From: Drechslerella dactyloides
Lineage: Eukaryota > Ascomycota > Orbiliomycetes > Orbiliales > Orbiliaceae
Assembly: GCA_020064725.1 (NCBI GenBank)
Contig: JAGTWJ010000007.1
Coordinates: 1,674,001 to 1,738,000 of the forward strand
Direction: 5' to 3'
DNA: 64,000 bases
The notes beneath the pieces were generated by a model. That model had not been told where the DNA came from. It searched no databases and was given only the letters and a program-made list of their open reading frames with translations. Shown piece by piece: positions 32,439 to 43,404 of the stretch; the first letter of the stretch is position 1; the number at the start of each line of letters is the position of its first letter. The position numbers and the translations under genes were made by a program.

Positions 32439-33650
32439 CTATTTGCTCTTCAAAAAGGCACTCTCGAGCTTCTTGCAAAGGCGGCCGGCCTTTTCTCGAA
32501 CGCTCCTCTTACCGGTCTGGCTCTCGTCAGAGTCGGAGCCGCGTCTCTTCTTCCAGTTCTTGGAACTTTTGAACTTGCTCCACTGGATGGCAGGCACGGA
32601 GGGCTCATCAATGTCCCATTCGAAAAAGGAGAAGGATTGTTCAGTCTTCTCGTATCCCCGATAGCTGGTTGGACTCGAGGGAGACGACTTGGAAGATTTC
32701 ATTGCAGCTTTACCCTTATATTTACGGATGGACCTGCTCCTGGTCGCTGGCTGGCTGGTCGTTCGATAGAGCGGGACGGGAGGAGGTGGAGCAGCAGAGT
32801 CGTAGTCGGCGCCATAGGAGCTTACACCGAAGTCGAAAGCCTTGTACTCCTCATATTGTGAGGCGGTGGTCTCTATGGACGAGGTGGAGGAAAAGTTCCG
32901 ATGAGAAGGGAGCCTGCTGGGTCCCGCGCTGCTCGGAGGCATGGTTCTCAGCGAGTAATTGACTTGCGGTCTCGCACTGGTGATGATAGGTACGTTGTAG
33001 GCTCCCAGCGTCTGATGTTCCTCGTATGGTGGACAGTACGGTGGAGAAGGTGGAGGCGTCCACGCTGGTGAGGGTGGAGGAGCGGGTGGATATCTGCTGT
33101 CTCCCTTGAATGCACTCATGTATATGATCAATGGTGGAGGCGAAGGCGAGGGAGAAGGCAAAGCTAGGCCCTTCATCTTGTTTTGGGCTTGAGATGAGAT
33201 GTATGGTGTGAATTTGATGCGTCGACACTCTGTGGTGCAAACGTGAGGTAGGCCGCAAGTATGATGCGTTTGGACCAGACGAGGCGATGGCCAAGGCGTG
33301 TCGTTATTGTGATTATGTGTATGGTTATCGCTTTGATCTGAAGAGTCGGAGTCTTGACCGTGATCTGATTGCGAAAGGAGGCCCTGCAAAGTCTCTTCGT
33401 TTTCCAGCTCTTCTTCTTTTCCCTCTTCCTTCTCTACCTCTAAGTCTTCGTATGCGGCCTGTTCAATGATTGGCCACTCTATCTCGAAGTCCGCGGTGCT
33501 GGAAAGTTCTGCTGGTGGGTTCGAAGAGCGAGATTCGTTCGAGGAATTTCGTGCTGGTTGAATATTTGCGAACGGCGAGTAACGGTCTCGTGCATAAGAA
33601 TGTCCATGGAGTGCCGAATGAATGGGAAGCATAGCAAAAGATATATACAA
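32439..33650 (-). CDS. Orphan protein, Pro/Ser-rich, 403 aa
   Basis: An uninterrupted 404-codon frame. It holds an acidic block (LEVEKEEGKEEELENEE), a His/Asn-rich segment, a short CGLPHVCTTEC group, proline clusters (SPSPSPPPLIIY, PPAPPPSPAWTPPP, PPPPVPLYRTTS) and a basic C-terminus ending REKAGRLCKKLESAFLKSK. Aromatic-Pro clusters could bind SH3 or WW domains. No family recognised. The start at 33650 (MYISFAM) or the next Met, MLPIHSALHG, are both possible. It lies in a gene-poor interval with about 2.5 kb and 3.2 kb of flanking DNA, unlike the dense block further right. It may be lineage-specific or a regulated developmental gene (inference). Coding bias and length make it more likely real than not. 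Confidence 0.65.
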   Translation of the reverse strand: MYISFAMLPIHSALHGHSYARDRYSPFANIQPARNSSNESRSSNPPAELSSTADFEIEWPIIEQAAYEDLEVEKEEGKEEELENEETLQGLLSQSDHGQDSDSSDQSDNHTHNHNNDTPWPSPRLVQTHHTCGLPHVCTTECRRIKFTPYISSQAQNKMKGLALPSPSPSPPPLIIYMSAFKGDSRYPPAPPPSPAWTPPPSPPYCPPYEEHQTLGAYNVPIITSARPQVNYSLRTMPPSSAGPSRLPSHRNFSSTSSIETTASQYEEYKAFDFGVSSYGADYDSAAPPPPVPLYRTTSQPATRSRSIRKYKGKAAMKSSKSSPSSPTSYRGYEKTEQSFSFFEWDIDEPSVPAIQWSKFKSSKNWKKRRGSDSDESQTGKRSVREKAGRLCKKLESAFLKSK

Positions 33651-36600
33651 AGACCCAAGAACCTGGGTTCGTCTGGAATGACGAATTCGTGCTCAGGGGA
33701 GGATGGATGGAAGGGGGAGGGGGTAGATTGGAGAGTTACACGGCAGGAATGGATGAGATCGAGATGGGAAGAGACGAGGCGAGAGGCAGCGAATCATAAG
33801 GTCTGCCGATGCAATCTCGGTACCGCTTTGGATCTGGATCTGTGGATTCAAGCCGGTCGATGCAGTGTATCGATAGCGGTGAAGCTAAAGGACGAGGGAA
33901 TGTGGTTAAAGCTTCGAGGGCAGAATCCACCCTGATATAGGTCCGAGCCTCCTCTCCGCCTCTCTCCCTCATTCTCTTGAGGAGTAGCGTCGCACTCCAC
34001 ACTATACTATTGTTGGTCAGTTCATGACAATAATCGATCGATCCGAGGGGTCGAACGAAGGGAGGAACGTATGTGTGTAGAGGAGGCGGTCGAGTCCTTC
34101 AAAAGGTTGCTTCGCCGCCTCCTTCGAAGCTAGTTATTTCCTCCTCTCGTCGCCGTAGTGCATTGCTCCGTCACATTTTTAACTGACTAGCAGACACTTT
34201 TGTCCCCCCAGTTGCTTTTTTAGGACATTGTCACTCGACGCGACGGAGTATCCTGGAGCTGAAAGAGGGATCTCATCCTGCATTGGTCATGTATCCAGCA
34301 TGTACCAGGCGTCCGGAACGTTCGCGTCCACGAATGCGGACAGGTCGCGAAGCTTGCAACAGGACGGACATCCAACAAACACAGAGATGTCGACCTAGAA
34401 TCCAGCTGGCTGTGCGCAATTAAATCCAAGCAAGGACATTTGATAGCTCTGTCAGTTGTCTGCAACCGAGCTAGAGGACGGACAATAGCGCAGGCTAAAG
34501 AATAAATTACCGAGTAGAGGCGAAAAGCGCCTGCCGTGCCGACGCGATTTGATTTGGCTGCGATGCCCTTGCTGTGGGGGAGGAGGCGTCGAGGCCGATC
34601 GAGCTGTTGGGGCTGGCCGGCATTAACGACGAGCAACGAGCGCTCCTGCGTTATCCAACAAAGACAGACGCAAGGGCGCCACCATTCACATCTCACGTCC
34701 ACCCTCCATCGTCGACCTCCGCCTCCACCACTGGCCGTCAAGTTAAGCAGACGTATATTTGACATCCCCTGGCTGTTGAGTGAGCGACTGCCTGTCTGCT
34801 TGCTTGCCTGCTTTCACTCGCTCCTGCCCGCCTGACTGCTCCGGCCCGTCGGCCAGACCTGGGTTCGCGTAATATTGCGGTTTGAGATCTCGTGCTACTT
34901 TTACATCTGATCCCTTTGAAACCCTCTTTACTGAATTGTTTTCATTTCAGCAGCGCATCCCGAAACTGTGTCTCCTGGGCCCGAAGAGAGGTCCGTCGGG
35001 TCGGTCTGGGAGACAGGCCAGTTTCGCCAAGGCAGGGCAGGCAACATCTGAGCTGCATTCATTTGGTCATTTGGCCATTCATCTCATGATTCCGGACGGC
35101 CAGCAGGCAGGGAAGACGGCTGGATGCTGGGTGAGTGGGTGGCTGGCTGGCAGTTGGTCAAGCCAGGAGAGGACCTCCTCGAAGTTATCATAAAACCCTC
35201 ATGCATCTCGACTCAGAAAGAAATCTGACAGGAAGAGAAGCACACTCTCGACACATCTACGCAGCGACAACCTGGTGAGCTCGCATGCATGCAGGTAGGA
35301 CGCGCATATGCGTATGCGTATGCATCCATCAGATATACTTCCTAGGGCGGACGAGGGATACCAGAGAAAATCTGATCTCGGGGACATCGAAAAAAAAACC
35401 AAAACAAAAGGACTACGAAGAACTACGATATGGTACGCTCGATTTCAGAGCAATCTCTTGAAGTTCTGTGAGATCGAGGTAAGGGATCTCGGGTCTGGGC
35501 TCAAACGGGCCGAAAACTCTACACCTGAGGCTTCTTAACTGATAATCGCGAACTGGTGTGGGTGCGCCCCGTTCGGGATTTCGCCCGCCTGGAATGCTGC
35601 TCTCGAAGACTCCTTTGCATGATACCTCACAACTGCTATCCGGCCGATAGTTATAGTTCCCATTATTAATATTTGGCTGCCGTCGACCCAGGAGAGGGCA
35701 CTGTCAGTTCGCATGTTACCCAATTTTAAACCTGCAAATTCAGCCGATGACCAACCAATGCGTGGGAGAACCGCCAGAACAGCGAGAGTCTGGACCTTTG
35801 ACACTTCTGCGTTGGGCTGCCCACACCCATCCTGCTTTTGTTCTCCCCACACCATGTTCCAAAATCAAACGACCGAGCTGCGAGTAGCTACGAGTTCCGC
35901 CATCCGGGCTCCCCACCCTCCCGCCAGGATGCTGTTTCAACCCGCATAGGCTTTGCATCACTGGAATGTGCATGTGCATGGCGTCGTACAGGTACTTTTG
36001 ACTCGCTCGCCCTTGCCCGGCGTACACAACTTGATTGATTGACGTATGCATGGGTCGTATGCAAGCTTGTGGTTTTTGTGATACGTCTCTCCAAGTCCTT
36101 TCGAACTTTACCCTTTTCTCTCAATTTCTCAATGCCAGGGACTGCTTTTTTCGAGGACGCTACCCTCAGGCTTGCCAGGGGACTAACATTCATGATATAA
36201 TGGATTCGCGTCGGCTGCAGCCTATGCACATTCCTGGCCAACCGGCCGGCCGTCCCGAACCAAAGTAAGGCGTCGACGCAACTTGTGAGCCGTGTGAAGC
36301 AAGGCACAAATCCATCGTGCCGTCCTTAGCGCTTAGCTGCTGCTCCAGGAGGGTGCTGAGCTGGCTGCTCGGTGCTTCCCCTCGCCTGGACATCTATGAG
36401 GATCCCCTTCCTCCTTTGCCTATAGACAAATGAGCGAGTGAATTTTGGCGTTTCTGGTTCTAGACAAGCTGAAGGGAAGTGGACAAAACAGTCTGGCCAG
36501 TCGCACAAAATCTTGCTGTTATTAGATACACTTCTTGCTCTGTCGAGACCAGCAAATAGAATTCATTCTTGTTCCTAGAAACAAATATCGAAAACAAACG

Positions 36601-36845
36601 TAGTATGCGCATCGTACGTACAGTCTGGGCTTGAGACTAAGCATAAATCAGTGTAGTATGAATAGCAATGTTTTCCCTTCTCGTTTTTTCTGTGGCGTTC
36701 AGCTTCCAGTCTTCTTGTGGACAGGTTATCTCAGCTGCTTGGGAAATGTGGAAAAGAAAAGAAATGAAAGATCAAATGATAGGAAATTCATAAAGCTGGA
36801 ACAGAATTTCAAAACCCCTCCAAGATATATAGATCTGCCACTGCT
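33651..36845. other. Long gene-poor region upstream of the 403-aa gene
   Basis: 3.2 kb without a supported gene. More TGCATGCA/GTATGC motifs appear at 35283-35293, 35305-35327 and 36046-36060, plus an A-rich run near 35387-35409. It is probably a long promoter/leader for the 403-aa gene and 3' flank for the 411-aa gene. Frames of up to 181 codons were judged random. Confidence 0.5.
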
Positions 36846-38081
36846 TCAATGGTTGCGGCGAGCACGCTTCTCCTTTCGCCTCTGCTCCTTCTTTTGCTTT
36901 TTGGATATCTTCGTAGTAATATTTTTGATAAGGGCGTAAATCAGCGGGCCGCGACAAGCCCTCCTCGCGACTCCATTGCTATTCCTTGTGGTAAGAATAC
37001 ACCTATATCTATACTTGAGAAACACCGCATTGTCTATCACTGGTGATGGAGGGGTATCGTTGCATGGTGTCGGCATTACCAGGAAGCTGGAATTGACGTG
37101 GAAAGCGAATTCTGTTGCATGGACGACCGCCCTGGCATACTGGGTCCAGGAGCGGTAGCCGGACGGCAGCTTAGGCTGTGACTGACGCTCGCGAAAGTGC
37201 CGGGCCGTCATCAAGAGGACGTCTTCGTCATGCGAGTGTCCAAAATCGACCAAGTATCGAACGGCGTCCCGATCGCGGCGACGCACGTAACTTGGACAGA
37301 CAACGTTCTGAACATACCCGTGGGTCACACATGCTTGGCAGGGGGAGGGTAGGATCCTGTAACCAAGAAACGGGCCGTTCAAGTAAACCGGATCCGGCTC
37401 CTTAAGTGCAATGATGTAGGCGACTCTGGGAATATCCCAGAACAGGCCACGCCCTACGCTAGGCGGGACTTTTGGCCGCAGTTTGGGGGCGTCAGTTGGT
37501 TCCCCCAGGTAGTCTAGGTAGGTCTCCGGCTGGATCAACTGGATGGCGTTGTAGATATCCTCGACGGTAAGATACGGAGGAAACGCCGCCTGATATTCGC
37601 ACTCGGGGTACTGACGGAACATGTATATGCGTTCATGCCTTCGTGAATCAAAGTAGGCTTGAGTGAGAGCTCGTTTGGCGGTTTCGAAATCCGGCGCGTA
37701 CTTTGCGAGGACCGTGAGCCAATGGAGGACCGAAGTACCGACAGGGTGGGGAGTATTGTCCGCCACCTTACTCTGCCGACAGATCCACCGTTGGACTCGC
37801 ACTATGGGCAGCCCGAGGTACGCCGTCATGTGGGCCTTGCCCCACTTCTCCGTTAAGATTCGATTGGCCCTATTGATGGCGAAGGCCTCGACCCGCGCTA
37901 GAAAATGGTCGTCGATTGGGTGCTCGGAGTATTCGAAGTCTGGACAAGTCTCCGTGAGTTCGGCCTCTTCATCCATGTAGCCGATCACGTCTCCTTGGAC
38001 TGGTGCTGGCGTGACCTCATCGTTATCATCGAGGGTTGTGGCCTGGGCGGGCATCGTATTGGCGAGCTCGAGCATGGTCAT
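36846..38081 (-). CDS. Orphan protein, 411 aa, with a Cys cluster and basic tail
   Basis: Uninterrupted frame starting MTMLELANTMPAQ. The N-terminus is acidic, followed by a helical middle (RVEAFAINRANRILTEKW, HPVGTSVLHWLTVLAKYAP, QAYFDSRRHERIYMF). A short SPCQACVTHGYVQNVVCPSYVRRRD segment comes next, and a strongly basic end (KISKKQKKEQRRKEKRARRNH) could be a nuclear targeting signal. CxxC...C spacing resembles the Cys segments in many ascomycete orphan proteins but is not a full Zn2Cys6 cluster. No known domain recognised. The composition, with many Trp, Tyr and Pro and no repeats, looks like a true protein. It is transcribed away from SED5. Confidence 0.65.
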   Translation of the reverse strand: MTMLELANTMPAQATTLDDNDEVTPAPVQGDVIGYMDEEAELTETCPDFEYSEHPIDDHFLARVEAFAINRANRILTEKWGKAHMTAYLGLPIVRVQRWICRQSKVADNTPHPVGTSVLHWLTVLAKYAPDFETAKRALTQAYFDSRRHERIYMFRQYPECEYQAAFPPYLTVEDIYNAIQLIQPETYLDYLGEPTDAPKLRPKVPPSVGRGLFWDIPRVAYIIALKEPDPVYLNGPFLGYRILPSPCQACVTHGYVQNVVCPSYVRRRDRDAVRYLVDFGHSHDEDVLLMTARHFRERQSQPKLPSGYRSWTQYARAVVHATEFAFHVNSSFLVMPTPCNDTPPSPVIDNAVFLKYRYRCILTTRNSNGVARRACRGPLIYALIKNITTKISKKQKKEQRRKEKRARRNH

Positions 38082-39995
38082 GGCATGTAGTGGTACCGAT
38101 ATGAGATAATGAGAGCTTCTGCCTCTAGAATGTAAAGAGGTGTTCTACGTAACGAGGACTATAATACGTCAGTTAATGTTCGATCCAAATGAGATAAAAC
38201 TAAGTGGGAGAGAAAGGTATGGATACTAACGGTGCAAGCTAGTATGCGAGAGAGAGAGGGAGCGACCGTCTCTAGCGTGATTCGGTAGCTAGGCTGTTCA
38301 AGGAGTCTCGAGACTAGACTATATGAACTAGGCTGAAGATCAGATCCGATGGGCAGGGACGGCTCTGGGGTACGATCTATATATACTGTGAAGATGCAAA
38401 GGAATGACTGCGGGCCGCCTTTGTACTTCTGATTGAATGTCATTCCCACCAGCTTGTCGTCACTACCCCCCCACTACCGGAAACAAGGCAGAGCCAGCAC
38501 CACACCCCTGGGAGCAATCAACCTCGATCGAGTTGTCCTTGGACTTTGGCCGCTAGGGCGGGTGCGAATCATCACTCGCGAAGTCCCGCCCTTCAACTGC
38601 AAGTTTACACGCAATAAGGTATCTACAAAGGCAGGTTGTACCTGTACATGTCCATCAGGCATGCACGTCGCAGGGATTAAATCCGCATAGCGATGGTCTG
38701 GATCATACCGCTATGACATCCTCAAGATACATACATCAGTCTCGATGCTGTGGCAGAAGCATCTTGTCTTGAGGGTCGAGAGGGAATCCTGATTTACAGA
38801 TGCATTCTGGCGGCACAACGATGAATTTTGTTCTCCTGCAGCTAGCCAATGATTCGCCTTCGATTGCGAGGAGCGGTATGCACGCAGCCTCACATTGCGA
38901 AGAAAGCTCCTGGTCTGCGGCTGGATCATAGACAGCATCATGCAGGTTCTGGATCAATTCAATCGATCGATGCTGACAAGCCGGGTGATTTTTTTCCTCT
39001 TGTGTCTGCTAATTCACTCAACTGGATTAGGCCAGCGAGCGAGCAGGGTCCGAACGCTCAAGTGATCAAACCGAAGTGAAGTCGGCACACGAATCATTTT
39101 TGCAGCTTCAAGATAACGTTATTCTGGGGTTCTGCCGCGACTGGCCACGGCAGCAGGCGTGTTCGGCTTGGGAAGAAGTGTGGCCCCTCGGCACGGTCAG
39201 GGCAGGACTCTTTTGTGACGCCCAGGACGGGGTGACTCTCAGGCCTCCGTCCGGTCAAACCGTGCGTGGAACTCTGGCCTGAAGGCTCATGATGTTGCAT
39301 TTTGATGTCCTGGTGCGTTGCGAACTCGCAGCGGGATGCGATGTAGTTCGAATACGACTGAGGTTTCACGCGATGGCCGCAGAGAGGATAGCGAGAGGCT
39401 TCCCGGGTGGACGTGGGCGATGGTGTCGCCAGAGCCACGGCGTGCCGGGGCGTCCTGAGAAGCGAAGATGACAGGCACGGCGTCGAGTCGACGGGCGAAG
39501 ACGAACGAGGAGGATTGGTTATTTCGGGCTGTGCGGGCTGTGTGGCGGCCAGCCCCCCTTTTTCGGCCTCGTCTCGACCTCCGTTTCGACGCTGTTGCAG
39601 CCTGTTGCTTCGAGTTAGCGCTTCGTGGCCTTCCCGTTCGCCCGCCTCACCGCTTCGCCATCAGCATCGCCGAGTTTACCGCCATCGTGACCCTGATCCC
39701 AAGAAACAGTCCCGTCGACGAGTGTTCCGGGCTGTAGACGCTCCTTAACCCCCTTCTCTTCTTCTTCTCTTGCCTTCCAGTTCCCTACTTTTGCCTCAAC
39801 CTTCCTTGTTGCGCCAAAACAACACCTCCCGCCCGCTGTGTTCGGTCCACCATCATCAAAACAACCTGCTCTCCTTTCATCCCTTCGCTTCCAAACCGCC
39901 ATTCTTCCACCCCCACCAAGGCTCAACCAACCGGCTCCTGTAATACAAACAAACCATCGCCATCCCGGACGCCTGAGCCCGACTCTCCCGCCAAT
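38082..39995. other. Divergent region between the 411-aa gene and SED5
   Basis: 1.9 kb. The last 250 bases (39740-39990) are C/T-rich, as expected of a SED5 promoter or leader. Nothing else is supported. Confidence 0.5.
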
Positions 39996-41100
39996 ATGAC
40001 TGTTCAGGACCGAACCCTGGAATTCCGGTCGTGCGTCACGACTGCCACCCGCCGCCTACCGACCGCTTCCGCCAGCCGCAACAACCTCCTATCCGGGGCA
40101 TCTGCTCCTCTGCTCGCCAACGATGGCGAGAAGAAGAGACTGTCCAAGGGTGAATTCGCCCGACAGGCTGCCGAGATCGGGAGGAAGATCACCGCTACCA
40201 CAGGCAAACTCGAGAGACTGGCTTTGCGTAGGTTCACCACTTGCGATCGCATTTAGCGCAAATGCTGACGGGTACTCTCACAGTGGCTAAACGCCGGACT
40301 CTCTTCGACGACAGACCTGTGGAAATCGCAGAGTTGACATATATCATCAAACAAGACCTTTCCGCCATCAACCAGTCGATATCTTCCCTCCAGACCCTGA
40401 ACAAGTCGAATCCTCCGACCCAACCGCAAGTCGGAGAGCACTCCAAAAACGTCGTCGTAATGCTGCAGGGCAAGCTGGCCGATGTGTCAGTGGGGTTCAA
40501 AGAAGTCCTAGAAGTCCGAACGAAGAACATTCAGAAGGGCAGAGAAAGGACGGAGAACTTTGTCAGCACCGTGAAAGGAGGGTTAGACGACCAGGGTATG
40601 CGGCATCGCAGTAGGATTGCTTTGGGTGCTCCTTTTTTTGTTGGTGCGGAAGCTAACGATGGTTCTTTGTGATCGCAGCACAAACCCTCTCGAAATCGCA
40701 TTCTCCGCTCTACTCGACGCCGTCCCGTACGCCGTTACCGCAATCCGACCTGCTGAGCCTGGAGCCAAGCGTCGAGCAGCAACAGCAGCAAGCCCTTTTG
40801 TTGGAGGAACAGCCCGCGGATCAGTCTTACCTGAACAGCAGATCGGATGCCATAGCTGCTATCGAATCGACCATTCACGAACTCGGTGGGATTTTTGCGC
40901 AATTGGCGGAGATGGTCTCCCAGCAAACTGAAATGATCCAACGAATCGATGCCAATACAGAAGATGTCGTATCAAATGTCAGCGGCGCCCAAAGAGAGCT
41001 GCTCAAATACTGGGGACGTGTGAGCAGCAACCGCTGGCTGGTGGTCAAGATGTTTGGAATTTTAATGATTTTCTTTTTGCTATGGGTGCTGGTAAGCTAG
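39996..41100 (+). CDS. SED5: Syntaxin-5/Sed5, Golgi Qa-SNARE
   Basis: Drives fusion of ER-derived and retrograde vesicles with the cis-Golgi. Exons 39996-40227, 40284-40595 and 40679-41100 give 321 aa. The N-terminus MTVQDRTLEFRSCV with the later RPVEIAELTYIIKQDLSAIN matches the Sed5 N-peptide and Habc region. The SNARE helix is SRSDAIAAIESTIHELGG, then IFAQLAEMVSQQTEMIQRID; the zero-layer glutamine lies in MVSQQ. Next come NTEDVVSNVSGAQRELLKYW and a single C-terminal anchor WLVVKMFGILMIFFLLWVLVS. A glutamine run (EQQQQQA) sits in the linker. Introns are 56 and 83 bp with proper GT and AG ends. It is followed by SCO1 on the same strand after 550 bases. Confidence 0.95.
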
Positions 41101-41650
41101 ACGTGCAGCATCGGGGCGTTCGTTCGCTCCCTAGATGGTGTTCGAGAAGTCTTTACGTCTTAGAGAAAACAAGCGCTGCTATCCTCCCTCGAGTCCTTTT
41201 CCTATAATTGTCTGATGGGGCGTTTGGAAGTTCAGCATTTTTGCATCTGGTGTTATACTCTGATTCCGTTTCCTCTTCTGTTCTCTCCTGTTTCGTTTCT
41301 TGTACACCTTTCCCCGGTTGCGATGCTCCTAACCACCATCGCTACCGTTCTTGTGGCTTTCCTCTAGTGTTTTTAATGGCTCCGGCCTGTTTTGGTTATC
41401 CTTTTCGATGTCTATATTGGTCGTTTAATAGGCCTTTAATACGATTTATAACTATCTTAATACAACCAACTTGATGGTCATCTACTTGGATGAATTCTGT
41501 CAGCGTACTGGCAGCGGGGAGCCCTGCGATTCCTGCAGGACGTCAGGATATCGCATGGCATGATATTGCGGTGACAGCCTTCGAGACAGAAACCCTTACA
41601 AAACCTTTCCTCGTCGTCGGCTCGCAACACCAAATAATCCACAAAACACC
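41101..41650. other. Spacer between SED5 and SCO1
   Basis: 550 bases holding the SED5 3' end (T-rich, 41180-41470) and SCO1 promoter. No gene is seen. Confidence 0.6.
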
Positions 41651-42922
41651 ATGTCAACAATTGCCAAATCGATAACCAGGTCACTACGCACGACTGCGAG
41701 CGGGAGCCACCCGCCTCCCGCGCCGCTGTACGATGGCATCTCCGCTTTGACGGCCCGCTTATCGCCCCGCGCGGGGGTTTCCGCGGTTTCCGGCCCGCGA
41801 ACGCTGACGACCCGCGTCACGCCCGTTGTCGCAAAGCATCCACGATCGAGCGCGCGAGCGTTCTCGACAACACCGCGGTTGCATAGATGGGGTATCTTCA
41901 AGACGGTCCAGCAAGCCGAGGCGCGGCACAAGTCTGGTGTGAGTGGGGGGTGTGATCGTAGTCCTGGACGCTCGAGCTGTGGCTAATCGATGCTGTTGCC
42001 GTTGCTGTAGCCATTTTCGTTTCGCGCCGGCGTCCTGTTCGTCCTCACGGGCATCGGGCTCTACTCGTACTTCACCTTTGAGAAAGGTCGTATGGAGAGG
42101 AAGCGTGTGACGGAAAGCCATAAGAGCGTTGGGAAGGCGAAGATCGGTGGCGAGTTCATTCTCATGAATCAGGACGGTCAAAGAGTCGCAGACACAGAGG
42201 TCCGGGATGGGAAGTTTACTCTGGTATGGCCAGCACTGTGATGTGGATGTATAGATGAACTAGCTGCTAATGCATCATGTGGAGTAGGTCTATTTCGGGT
42301 TCACTCATTGCCCAGATATATGTCCCGAAGAGCTTGATAAGATGGCCGCAATGATTGATAGTAAGTCCACAGCACCCCCATAGCTTCTATGCGTGTAGCA
42401 ATTGTCGCTAAGTCGCAATTATACAGAGGTCTTTGAGCAGCGAGGGAAGGTACTGCGACCGGTGTTTATCACCTGTGATCCTGCAAGAGACACACCCAAA
42501 GTGGTATGTGATTGTGACACCAAGATCCGGTCTATATTACGCGAATTGGGTAGCATTCCTGACTTCGAAACCATAACCAGATCAAAGACTATCTAGCAGA
42601 GTTTCACCCTGCTATGATCGGGCTCACGGGGACGTACGATGAGATCAAGGACGTATGCAAGAAATATCGAGTCTACTTCTCGACGCCCAGAGATCTCAAG
42701 GAAGGCATGGACTACCTGGTGGACCACTCGATATACTTCTATCTGATGGGTGGGTTCATCTGACGAATCTCGATATATCGCGAACCTGCTAACAGAATGC
42801 GTATAGACCCAGACGGTAACTTTGTGGAAGCGTTGGGCCGCCAACATACAGCACAACAGGCGGCCGATATCATCAGCACCCATATCGGAGACTGGAGGGG
42901 ACCGTTGAAGAAAGACGCTTAG
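41651..42922 (+). CDS. SCO1: Sco1-type mitochondrial copper chaperone for cytochrome c oxidase
   Basis: Inner-membrane protein that delivers copper to the CuA site of subunit Cox2. Six exons, 41651-41938, 42011-42223, 42288-42360, 42427-42503, 42581-42749 and 42807-42922, give 311 aa with consistent phases. The N-terminus (MSTIAKSITRSLRTTASG..RAFSTTPRLHRWG) is a mitochondrial presequence. A membrane segment RAGVLFVLTGIGLYSYFTFEKG follows. The thioredoxin-like copper domain has YFGFTHCPDICPEELDKM (CxxxC ligands), VLRPVFITCDPARDTP and the ligand histidine in YLVDHSIYFYLMDPDG. The C-terminus is GDWRGPLKKDA. Small exons of 73 and 77 bp flank the CxxxC region. Confidence 0.95.
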
Positions 42923-43404
42923 ATTCTGCGCCAGCAATGATCCGATACAGAGCTAGAGTGACGTAGATATACCAGCTCAAACTCTCCGAGCAATTGTAAA
43001 TATCTGTACATAGACGCATACCGTAAATAGCTATAATGCAGTATATATATAATATCATTGACAAATAAGTTCCGGTTCCAGGATATCATTAGTAAATGTG
43101 AAATTTTTGGTGGGAGCGAGTGTGCTGCGGTCGGCTATACATCGGCTTTAACGTCGCGCATCGGCGACTACGTCAACCGATGCAGAAAATGGTCGCGAGA
43201 TGCTAAATCCAGCGACGTCGCAGTTCAAACTCCAGCTCTGCTTGCACCTCGCGGATGGCTCTGTTCAACACTCATTATCCCAACCGGCACCGAATCTCTC
43301 CGCCTTCATGGACCGGACGATGGTTTTGACGCACCCGCCGCTCCAAGACCTTTGGACTTCTCCTGCTCGTCGGTAGAGCGGACGGTTCCCTGGTTCCCGT
43401 CACA
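42923..43404. other. Spacer between SCO1 and the ABC1-family gene
   Basis: AT-rich SCO1 3' flank (42923-43090) then the promoter of the kinase-like gene. A second open frame overlaps the start region but is out of frame with the conserved domain. Confidence 0.5.

Noticed and set aside
34220..34765. 181-codon minus-strand frame
   Set aside because: Cys/Arg/Ser-rich random-looking sequence without domain or splice context.
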